From positions 1 through 6,385 of the forward strand of contig JBCBJX010000125.1 of NCBI GenBank assembly GCA_038522735.1: a stretch of 6,385 nucleotides of DNA, in the 5' to 3' direction. The position numbers and the translations under genes are program-made. The stretch is from JBCBJX01 sp038522735 (GTDB lineage: Bacteria; Pseudomonadota; Alphaproteobacteria; Caulobacterales; Parvularculaceae). Below the pieces are notes generated by a model, which saw only the letters and a list, made by a program, of their open reading frames with translations, was not told the origin of the DNA and did not search any database. Position 1 is the stretch's first letter. Every line of letters starts with the position of its first letter. Shown here piece after piece: positions 1 to 5,088 of the stretch.

Positions 1-141
1 ACGGCCAGAGGCGAGTTTGATTCCGGCGACCAACGCCCGGGCGAGACCGTTGTCCTGAAGTTCCCGGGCGTCGGCGCTTACGAGGTTCGCTGCGCCATCC
101 ATCCGAAAATGCGCCTGAAGGTCGACGTCGCCGACGGTTAA
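1..141 (+). CDS. Cupredoxin-like copper protein, C-terminal part
   Basis: Only the last 46 residues are in the window; the start lies upstream. The frame is open from base 1 to a TAA at 139-141. The fragment has the end of a cupredoxin beta-barrel: a stretch ending in GETVVLKF, then GAYEVRCAIHPKM and a final beta strand (RLKVDVADG). Cys31, His34 and Met37 of the fragment form a C-x2-H-x2-M copper-ligand loop, the short amicyanin-like spacing rather than the C-x2-H-x4-M of plastocyanin and pseudoazurin. Related small exported proteins are often annotated as plastocyanin/azurin-family or methylamine utilization proteins. They bind one type-1 copper in the periplasm and carry electrons. The first His ligand and the signal peptide cannot be seen. 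It converges with the regulator gene, with 8 bp between the stop codons. The family call is fairly sure; the redox partner is unknown. Confidence 0.8.
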   Translation, partial: TARGEFDSGDQRPGETVVLKFPGVGAYEVRCAIHPKMRLKVDVADG

Positions 142-149
142 GGGCGCGC

Positions 150-1046
150 CTAAGCCGCCGCGCCGACCGCCTGCGCAATGTGTTCAATAAAGCGGGCGAG
201 ACGCTTCGGACGCTGCGCTGCGGGTCGAAATGCGGCGACCACGGGAAGCGTCGGGGCCCGCCAGCCCGGAGCCGCATCAATGAGACGGCCTGAGCGGAGG
301 TCGGCCTCGACCAGCCATAGCGGCGCGACTGCGAAAGCCCGGCCGGCTCGCGCCGCAGCGAGGGCGACGAACAGGTTGTTGGTCGTCAGGACCGCGCGCG
401 CTCGGATCGCGCAGGCGCGACCTTTTTTATCTGTAAGCGGAATTTCAACCCCTTCGAACTGTTCCAACGCCGCACACGGCAGGTCCGAGAGGCGCTCCGG
501 CCCGCGACCTCTGGCGCCGTTCAGCAGCTCCGGCGCTGCAACGACGAGCCGCTCGACGCGGCCAAGTTCGCGGACGACGAGCGTATCGTCCTTTGGGGCG
601 CCGATCCTGATCCAGAGATCGCAGCCGATTTCAGCGAACCGGATGTCGCCATCCTCCAGGAGCCAGGTGAAGCGAACCTCCGGATGCCCGGCCTGGAAGG
701 AGAACGCGGCCTCGGCCAGAAGCCCCTGCCCCAGGGCGACCGGCGCGACGACCTTCAAAGCTCCGCGCACCGCCCCGTCGTCCGTATGCTGTTCTTCAAG
801 CGTGCTCCATCCGTCCAGGAGCGCTCGCGCGTCGGCTAAGCAAGAGGCGCCCGCCTCCGTCAGCGTGAGGCTGTGGGTTGTGCGTTCCAGGAGAACAGCG
901 TCGAGCCGGGCTTCCAGCGCCTGCAGCTGACGGCTGGCGGAGGCCTGCGAAAGGCCGAGATCGCGCGCGGCGGCGCTGATCGATCCCCGCTCCACAATGC
1001 GGACGAAGGTCGCGAGCAGCGACAGGCGGTCGAATGATCCGCTCAT
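150..1046 (-). CDS. LysR-family transcriptional regulator
   Basis: A 298-residue protein of normal LysR length. Residues 6-64 form the winged helix-turn-helix: DRLSLLATFVRIVERGSIS, then AAARDLGLSQASASRQLQAL as the recognition unit, then the wing ending LERTTHSLTLTEAG. Residues about 90-290 are the periplasmic-binding-protein-like effector domain (GALKVVAPVALGQ, then LVVAAPELL, then GRAFAVAPLWLVEADLRSGRL). It should bind DNA as a tetramer and respond to a small ligand that cannot be predicted here. The ATG at 1046 is preferred; an in-frame TTG two codons upstream (1052) is possible. Neither has a convincing Shine-Dalgarno. The gene is divergent from the aldo/keto reductase, and a LysR-type dyad overlaps its start codon, so it probably regulates both itself and the reductase. 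Family sure, target inferred. Confidence 0.93.
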   Translation of the reverse strand: MSGSFDRLSLLATFVRIVERGSISAAARDLGLSQASASRQLQALEARLDAVLLERTTHSLTLTEAGASCLADARALLDGWSTLEEQHTDDGAVRGALKVVAPVALGQGLLAEAAFSFQAGHPEVRFTWLLEDGDIRFAEIGCDLWIRIGAPKDDTLVVRELGRVERLVVAAPELLNGARGRGPERLSDLPCAALEQFEGVEIPLTDKKGRACAIRARAVLTTNNLFVALAAARAGRAFAVAPLWLVEADLRSGRLIDAAPGWRAPTLPVVAAFRPAAQRPKRLARFIEHIAQAVGAAA

Positions 1047-1061
1047 ACGCAAAACGTATGA
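1043..1061. promoter_or_regulatory. LysR-type operator dyad (ATAC-N7-GTAT)
   Basis: TCATACG (1043-1049) and CGTATGA (1055-1061) are perfect inverted arms around CAAAA. Inside them is ATAC-N7-GTAT (1045-1059), which also satisfies T-N11-A (1046-1058), the known shape of LysR-family binding sites. It lies between the divergent regulator and reductase genes. It covers the regulator's ATG and reaches the likely -35 box of the reductase promoter, a position suited to autorepression and to control of the reductase. The dyad is seen directly; its use as an operator is inferred. Confidence 0.7.
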
Positions 1062-1086
1062 CAGCTTTTCTCGTCACCCGTCTACA
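1058..1086 (+). promoter_or_regulatory. Putative sigma-70-type promoter of the aldo/keto reductase
   Basis: ATGACA at 1058-1063 matches TTGACA at five of six positions. It is followed by exactly 17 bp and then TCTACA (1081-1086), a weak -10. The -35 box overlaps the right arm of the LysR dyad. Transcription would begin near 1093 and give a leader of about 64 nt. The -10 match is poor, as expected of a promoter that needs an activator, so this is a tentative call. Confidence 0.4.
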
Positions 1087-1144
1087 GCAAGTCGCCGCGC
1101 TCCCGCATGTTCGATCCGTCGGCGGGACGTCCGCCGAACACAAA

Positions 1145-1150
1145 AAGGAG
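1145..1150 (+). promoter_or_regulatory. Ribosome-binding site that sets the reductase start
   Basis: AAGGAG lies 6 nt before the ATG at 1157. An in-frame ATG at 1034 would add 41 residues, but it lies inside the divergent regulator gene and the operator. The added residues also match nothing in aldo/keto reductases, whose usual beginning (RRFALGGDLAVDRLGYGAMR) comes just after 1157. Confidence 0.8.
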
Positions 1151-1156
1151 CCGACC

Positions 1157-1939
1157 ATGACCAAAATTGCTCAATCATCCCGCCGTTTCGCCCTCGGCGG
1201 CGATCTCGCAGTCGACCGGCTCGGTTACGGCGCCATGCGTCTGACGGACCGGCCCGGGAATTTCGGAGCGTATCCCGACTGGGAAGCGGGCCTCGCCCTC
1301 CTTCGCCGCGCAGCCGATCTCGGCGTCGAATTCTTCGACAGCGCGTACGCTTACGGGCCGCAGCATGCGGATCGTCTTGTCGGGGAAGCCCTTGAAGGCC
1401 GGGATGTCGTGATCGCAACGAAAGGCGGCGTCGACAAACGCGGGCCGTCGGAAATCATCATCGACGGATCGCCGGCGACGCTCGACCACCAGATCGACCG
1501 GGCGCTGACGAACCTTCGCCGGGACCGGATCGATCTTTTCCAGCTGCACCGGGTCGATCCGAAAACGCCGATCGAGCGCTCCGTCGAAGCGCTCGCCGCG
1601 GCCCGGGCCGACGGGCGGGTCCGCCATATCGGGCTCTCGAACGTCACGCTCCAGCAGTTGGAGCGGGCCCGCGCCGTCGCCCCTATCGTGAGCGTCCAGA
1701 ACCGCTTCAACATGGCGGAAACAGGCGACGACGCTATGGTAGCGCGCACGGCGGAACTCGGGATCGCTTTCATTCCCTACGGCCCCCTCGGCGCCCACTC
1801 CATGCGCCCCGGCGCGCCGCTCGCCGCGAAAGAAGCCCTCGCCTGGCTCCTCAAACGGTCGCCCAACATCATCGTCATCCCGGGGACGACGTCGATCGCG
1901 CATCTGGAAGAGAACCTGACGGCCTGGTCGGCGGTCTAG
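1157..1939 (+). CDS. Aldo/keto reductase family oxidoreductase (short form)
   Basis: A 260-residue TIM-barrel oxidoreductase expected to reduce carbonyl compounds with NADPH in the cytoplasm. The opening (FALGG, then VDRLGYGAMRLT) resembles the YdbC-like branch. The catalytic tetrad is complete: Asp61 and Tyr66 (FFDSAYAYG), Lys89 (VIATKGG) and His131 (QLHRVD). IGLSN (158-162), VQNRFN (180-185) and the cofactor-binding IPGTTSIAHLEEN (241-253) are also present. It is shorter than the roughly 280-290 residues usual in this branch. About 10 residues are missing between PLGAHS and LAWLL, where relatives have a helix, and the C-terminal helix after AHLEEN is mostly absent. No frameshift explains either loss. 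The gene is divergent from a LysR regulator that probably controls it. Substrate unknown. Confidence 0.93.
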   Translation: MTKIAQSSRRFALGGDLAVDRLGYGAMRLTDRPGNFGAYPDWEAGLALLRRAADLGVEFFDSAYAYGPQHADRLVGEALEGRDVVIATKGGVDKRGPSEIIIDGSPATLDHQIDRALTNLRRDRIDLFQLHRVDPKTPIERSVEALAAARADGRVRHIGLSNVTLQQLERARAVAPIVSVQNRFNMAETGDDAMVARTAELGIAFIPYGPLGAHSMRPGAPLAAKEALAWLLKRSPNIIVIPGTTSIAHLEENLTAWSAV

Positions 1940-1960
1940 CGCCGCCGCCCGCCCCGCGCT

Positions 1961-2008
1961 AAAGCCCCCGGTCGAAACCCACCTTATCGCTTATCGACCG
2001 GAGGCTTT
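1961..2008 (+). promoter_or_regulatory. Leader stem-loop that buries the yebC ribosome-binding site
   Basis: Bases 1961-1975 (AAAGCCCCCGGTCGA) and 1994-2008 (TCGACCGGAGGCTTT) pair over 15 positions with a single C/A mismatch, leaving an 18-nt loop. The GGAGG Shine-Dalgarno of yebC (2000-2004) lies entirely in the right arm, and the ATG (2010) starts 2 nt after the stem. The loop side carries a tandem heptamer, CTTATCG twice (1983-1996). In RNA this would hide the ribosome-binding site. It could also act as a weak terminator for the upstream reductase, but no run of T follows. The structure is seen directly; its role is inferred. Confidence 0.6.
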
Positions 2009-2009
2009 C

Positions 2010-2759
2010 ATGGCCGGCCACTCCAAATGGGCCAATATTCAGCACCGCAAAGGGCGTCAGGACGCCAAGCGCTCGAAGCTCTTTTCGCGCCTGTCGAAGG
2101 AGATCACCGTCGCCGCGAAAATGGGGACGCCCGATCCGGACATGAACCCGCGCCTGCGCCTCGCGGTGAACAACGCCAAGTCCCAGTCCATGCCGAAGGA
2201 CAATATCGAGCGGGCGATCAAGAAAGCCGCCGCCGGCGAAGGCGAGGACTATAAGGAGATGCGCTATGAGGGCTTCGGCCCGGAAGGCGTCGGCGTCATC
2301 GTCGAGGCGCTGACGGACAATCTCAATCGCACCGCCTCGGACGTCCGGTCCATCTTTGCAAAGAACGGCGGTAATCTCGGCGAGACGGGCTCTGTCTCCT
2401 TCGGCTACGACCGGGTCGGCGCAATCGAATACAAGGCTGACGTCGCCGACGAAGAGACGATGCTGGAGGCCGCCATCGAAGCGGGCGCCCAGGACGCAAG
2501 CTTCGACGCCGAAACGGGCCACGAAATCATCACCGATGCGGACGACCTCGCCGCGGTGATCTCGGTCCTGACGGAAAAGTACGGCGATCCGGAGAACGCC
2601 AAACTGATCTGGAAGCCGCAGAACATGATCCCCGTAACCGGCGAAAAAGTCGGAACGCTCATGAAGCTGATGGACGCCCTCGACGACTGCGACGACGTCC
2701 AGACGGTTTATGCGAATTTCGACGTCTCGGAGGACGATCTCGAAGCGTACGCAAGCTGA
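2010..2759 (+). CDS. yebC: YebC/TACO1-family translation factor
   Basis: A 249-residue protein of standard family length. It opens with the nearly invariant MAGHSKWANIQHRKGRQD, then KRSKLFSRLSKEI and the basic helix KSQSMPKDNIERAIKKA (residues 53-70). The second domain has YEGFGPEGVGVIVEALTDN, and RTASDVRSIFAKNGGNLGE with GSVSF follows. The acidic C-terminal domain ends at DLEAYAS. These proteins were long called transcriptional regulators (PmpR). Members, including mitochondrial TACO1, are now linked to the ribosome and to relief of stalling at proline-rich stretches. The start is fixed by the invariant MAGHSKW and by GGAGG 5 nt upstream, which lies inside a strong stem-loop. In many proteobacteria ruvCAB follows yebC; here an unrelated unknown gene does. 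Identity is firm; the exact role is from the family. Confidence 0.96.
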   Translation: MAGHSKWANIQHRKGRQDAKRSKLFSRLSKEITVAAKMGTPDPDMNPRLRLAVNNAKSQSMPKDNIERAIKKAAAGEGEDYKEMRYEGFGPEGVGVIVEALTDNLNRTASDVRSIFAKNGGNLGETGSVSFGYDRVGAIEYKADVADEETMLEAAIEAGAQDASFDAETGHEIITDADDLAAVISVLTEKYGDPENAKLIWKPQNMIPVTGEKVGTLMKLMDALDDCDDVQTVYANFDVSEDDLEAYAS

Positions 2760-2825
2760 GGCGAGCCGAGCGCCCCCCGCGACGAGCCGCGCCGGCGCCC
2801 CTTGCGGCGGCGGGCCGCGACGACA

Positions 2826-2873
2826 CCTCTTAGAGGCCGACGCATGTCGAACGGAACGGGGGCGACGCCATGA
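2826..2873 (+). other. Short leader with palindrome and nine-codon mini-ORF
   Basis: The 110-bp gap after yebC is very GC-rich. It contains the palindrome CCTC-TTA-GAGG (2826-2836), then a possible nine-codon reading frame (2844-2873, MSNGTGATP). The stop TGA of this frame overlaps the ATG of the next gene as ATGA, the arrangement used in translational coupling. No good ribosome-binding site precedes the mini-ORF, so it may be chance. No T-rich terminator was seen after yebC, so readthrough into the next gene is possible. Confidence 0.2.
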
Positions 2874-3856
2874 CCGACAACGGGATTTCAGAATTCAACG
2901 CGCTGCGCGAGGCGCTGAAGACCGAAGCGAACTGGCGCTCGCCGGGGCCGCTCAGGGACGCAGCGGCGTTCGCAGGGCTCGCCGTGCAGGGCGACGCGGC
3001 CGACGTCGCGCGGCGCTTGAGAGCGACGGCGGACGAGATCAAAGCCGGCCACCGGCGCTCGGCGCTCGCGCGGAACGGAACGCGCTACGCTCTTGCAGCG
3101 GACCTTCTCGCACGCGGGCGGGACGTCGCGAGCTTCTTCGCGACCATCGAGAGCGGAAAGAAAGCGTGGCGCGCCTCGGACCTCCGGCGCGGCGGTTTCT
3201 ACACGGATTACGCTTTAATGCTGATGGCGTCCGTCTCCGACGGCGCGCCGATCGAGGGAACCCGCATCGGAGCCCTCAGAACCGTCTACACGGACGTTAA
3301 AGAGGCGAACTTCTGGCATGTCGGGCCTTACACTTTGCCGGCGGCGGCCATTGCGGCGACCTTGCTAGGGCCGGATGCGGGCCGGCGCGCCCTCGCCGCC
3401 TACGACCGCATCGTCGATCGCGTTCCCCGCCTGAAGAACCGCGCGATCGCGGCCTCGCTTATCGCCATCTGCGGCGGCGAGGATCCCGAGCGCGAGGGCG
3501 AGCGGTTCGCCGAGGTTTATTCCGCTGTCAGAGAATACCAGCGCCAGCCGGCGCGGGCGACGCAGATCGCAGCGCTCGCCTCCTTGTCGGATCGGCCGGC
3601 CGACGAGATCGCGATGTCGGCCGAGCGCTATGGCGACGCGCTCAATGCGCTTCGCCCCAGGGTGCGGTTCAATCGGAAGCTGGGGCTCGCCTTCGCGGCG
3701 CGCGAGGCGCTTCAGGCGACGCTGGACAAGGGGGCGGAGACGCGGGTCAGCGCTCTGATTCTTGCCGCGCAGTCCTTCCTCACACTGCAATCGGAACAGG
3801 CGGCGACAATCGCGGCGACTACGGCCGCCGTGGGGGCGGCGGCCGGCTCAAGCTGA
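2870..3856 (+). CDS. Hypothetical helix-rich cytoplasmic protein
   Basis: A 328-residue protein that I do not recognise with confidence. It has no signal peptide and no clear membrane segment. It is built from alanine/arginine-rich amphipathic helices, as in helical-repeat proteins. Features that look non-random are FNALREALKTEANW (residues 9-22), GGFYTDYALMLMASV (108-122), the aromatic patch EANFWHVGPYTLPAAAIAATL (145-165, centre about residue 150) and GERFAEVYSAVREYQ (210-224). The last 20 residues are low-complexity Ala/Thr. The helix pattern weakly recalls DUF4003 proteins of Firmicutes, but this is from memory and could be wrong. The ATG at 2870 has a purine-rich GGAACGGGGG about 9 nt upstream and is the first sensible start. 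It is co-directional with yebC, 110 bp downstream, and ends 3 bp from the end of the small minus-strand gene. Base composition and third-position GC match the neighbours, so it is a real resident gene. Confidence 0.85.
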   Translation: MTDNGISEFNALREALKTEANWRSPGPLRDAAAFAGLAVQGDAADVARRLRATADEIKAGHRRSALARNGTRYALAADLLARGRDVASFFATIESGKKAWRASDLRRGGFYTDYALMLMASVSDGAPIEGTRIGALRTVYTDVKEANFWHVGPYTLPAAAIAATLLGPDAGRRALAAYDRIVDRVPRLKNRAIAASLIAICGGEDPEREGERFAEVYSAVREYQRQPARATQIAALASLSDRPADEIAMSAERYGDALNALRPRVRFNRKLGLAFAAREALQATLDKGAETRVSALILAAQSFLTLQSEQAATIAATTAAVGAAAGSS

Positions 3857-3859
3857 GCC

Positions 3860-4018
3860 TCAGGCGCCCGGCTGAAGCGTCTGGTCGAGCTCGTGGCGAA
3901 GGCGCACCGCCTCGCCCGGGGTTTTCGCGGCGGCGAGGCGGGCTCGAAGGCGCAGGACGGAGACGTTTTTGGCGTGGCGGATCGCGGCTTGCGCGCGCTC
4001 GGTCTTTCGCTTGAACAT
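3860..4018 (-). CDS. Small basic hypothetical protein (52 residues)
   Basis: The minus strand reads from an ATG at 4018 to a TGA at 3860-3862. The protein starts MFKRKTERAQAAIRHAKNVS and ends HELDQTLQPGA. It is rich in Arg, Lys and Ala, and most of it should form one or two amphipathic helices broken at KTPGEA (residues 32-37). It has no signal peptide and no cysteines. Support for a real gene: AGGAG (4031-4027) sits 8 nt before the ATG, and the frame exactly fills the gap between the neighbouring genes, 3 bp from the stop of the 328-residue gene and 29 bp from the start of the lipoprotein gene. The function is not recognisable; a nucleic-acid-binding or partner protein is possible but unproven. 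Confidence 0.6.
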   Translation of the reverse strand: MFKRKTERAQAAIRHAKNVSVLRLRARLAAAKTPGEAVRLRHELDQTLQPGA

Positions 4019-4026
4019 GGGGCGCT

Positions 4027-4031
4027 CTCCT
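4027..4031 (-). promoter_or_regulatory. Ribosome-binding site of the small minus-strand gene
   Basis: AGGAG on the minus strand, 8 nt before the ATG at 4018. A second purine patch, GGGAG (4037-4033), lies just upstream. This is a better site than that of the divergent lipoprotein gene and is the main evidence that the 52-residue frame is translated. Confidence 0.6.
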
Positions 4032-4047
4032 GCTCCCGGTGGCCGAA

Positions 4048-4470
4048 ATGAAACCTTCGTCGATACCTTTGCAACGCGCGGGCCAGATCGCTTTCGCCGG
4101 GCTCGCCTTCGGCGTGTCCGCCTGCGGCGGCGAGGCGCCTGAAGCGGCGTCCGAGACGATCGCTGTTTCGATCACGGTCTGCGCGGACGCCTGCCGCACC
4201 ATTGACGCCGTCTCCGCGCCGCGGGGCGGCGCGGTGATCGACGCGATGGCGGCGGCGCGGGCCGCCGGGCGGCTCGACGCCGACTGGCGGGGCGACGGCG
4301 CCATGGCGTTCGTCACCTCGATTGACGGGATCACTGCGCCGGTGGGCGACCGCTACTGGCTCTTCTGGGTCGACGGCGCCTACGCCTGCGTCGGACCCGG
4401 CTCTCACGCGATCGACGACGGCGCGCAGATCGAGTGGCGCCTGACGAGCGAAGGCGGTTCCTGCAGTTAA
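4048..4470 (+). CDS. DUF4430-type lipoprotein
   Basis: A 140-residue exported lipoprotein. The signal peptide runs from MKPSSIPLQR through a hydrophobic core to the lipobox VSAC, so Cys26 would be lipidated. A beta-rich domain follows: ETIAVSITVC (residues 36-45), then GGAVIDAMAAA (60-70), then RYWLFWVDGAYACVGPGSHA (102-121) and the closing DDGAQIEWRL. The W-x-VDG and DG-x-x-I-E-W pattern fits DUF4430, the fold of the C-terminal domain of transcobalamin and intrinsic factor. Besides Cys26 there are four cysteines (45, 49, 114, 139), an even number that could form two disulfides. ATG 4048 was chosen over the in-frame GTG at 4039 because it gives the better signal peptide; both have weak ribosome-binding sites. 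It probably works with the membrane protein 44 bp downstream. Ligand unknown; corrinoid binding is a guess from the fold. Confidence 0.82.
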   Translation: MKPSSIPLQRAGQIAFAGLAFGVSACGGEAPEAASETIAVSITVCADACRTIDAVSAPRGGAVIDAMAAARAAGRLDADWRGDGAMAFVTSIDGITAPVGDRYWLFWVDGAYACVGPGSHAIDDGAQIEWRLTSEGGSCS

Positions 4471-4514
4471 CAGCCGGCCTTTTCCCGGAGCGGCGGGCGC
4501 GCTAGACGAGCGCC

Positions 4515-5063
4515 ATGACTTTCTCGCCTGCAACCCGCACCGCCGCGATCATCCTCGGTCTCGTCGTCCTCGGCGCGGTCGCCCGCATCGCGCCTCACGC
4601 GCCGAACGTTTCGCCCATCGCCGCGATCGCCCTCTTCGCGGCCTTCGCGACAGGGCGGGCGGGCCTCGGAGCGGCGGCCGCCGGCGGCGCGATGCTCCTT
4701 TCCGACCTCGTCATCGGCGGCCACGAGCCGGGCGTGATGGCGAGCGTCTATCTGGCGCTGCTGGCGCCCGCGTTCCTCGGGCCGCTTCTGAGACGCCTGG
4801 ACGGCGAGATCGCCCTCGTCGCAGGCGCCGGCGCCTCGGCGATCGGCGCGTCTGTTCTGTTCTTTCTCCTGACGAACGCAGCGCACTGGGCGTTCACGCA
4901 GATGTATCCCCCGACTCTCGAGGGGCTCGCCGCCTCTTATACGGCGGCGATCCCGTTCTTCCGGGCGACCCTCGCAGGCGATCTTCTCTGGACGGCGGCG
5001 ATTTTCGGGGCCGCCGCCTGCTGGGACCAGCTCCGCCTTCCGCGCCCTCGCGCCGTGCGCTGA
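4515..5063 (+). CDS. DUF6580-type integral membrane protein, putative transporter
   Basis: A 182-residue protein with about six membrane helices (near residues 8-24, 33-45, 50-68, 75-93, 99-119 and 153-170). Conserved-looking polar positions lie between them: RIAPHAPNVSPIAAIALF (24-41), LLSDLVIGGH (61-70), FFLLTNAAHW (116-125), then MYPPTLEGLAASY (130-142) and AIPFFRATLAGD (145-156). This pattern matches the DUF6580 family of putative transport proteins, which resemble substrate-binding S components of ECF transporters. It would sit in the inner membrane and bind or move a small molecule. No ATPase or T component lies in the window. It follows the DUF4430 lipoprotein by 44 bp and precedes efp by 25 bp, so all three may share a transcript. 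A hairpin (GCGCT/AGCGC, 4499-4513) abuts the ATG. Family call good; substrate unknown. Confidence 0.82.
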   Translation: MTFSPATRTAAIILGLVVLGAVARIAPHAPNVSPIAAIALFAAFATGRAGLGAAAAGGAMLLSDLVIGGHEPGVMASVYLALLAPAFLGPLLRRLDGEIALVAGAGASAIGASVLFFLLTNAAHWAFTQMYPPTLEGLAASYTAAIPFFRATLAGDLLWTAAIFGAAACWDQLRLPRPRAVR

Positions 5064-5088
5064 GGTTCTTCAAGAAAGTCGCAAACCA

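Noticed and set aside
178..930. Long open frame on the plus strand across the LysR gene
   Set aside because: It is antisense to a clear LysR protein, rich in Arg, Ser and Ala with no domain pattern, and has no ribosome-binding site. It is a side effect of high GC.
1034..1156. Extended N-terminus for the aldo/keto reductase from the ATG at 1034
   Set aside because: The extra 41 residues lie inside the divergent regulator gene and operator and are not family-like; AAGGAG marks the ATG at 1157.
1175..1903. Minus-strand frame opposite the aldo/keto reductase
   Set aside because: It mirrors the reductase's codon pattern, is full of Arg, Gly and Asp repeats and has no recognisable domain.
3857..4047. 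Cobalamin riboswitch before the lipoprotein gene
   Set aside because: It was looked for because of the DUF4430 fold. No GCCACTG B12-box was seen, and the space is occupied by the small minus-strand gene.
3712..4533. 273-residue minus-strand frame over the 3' end of the unknown gene and the lipoprotein gene
   Set aside because: It is Arg/Pro/Ala-rich and antisense to a convincing lipoprotein. The believable minus-strand gene here is the 52-residue frame in another phase.
5066..5076. TTCTT-C-AAGAA inverted repeat before efp
   Set aside because: It has a single-base centre and short arms, overlaps nothing that suggests an operator or terminator, and is likely chance.
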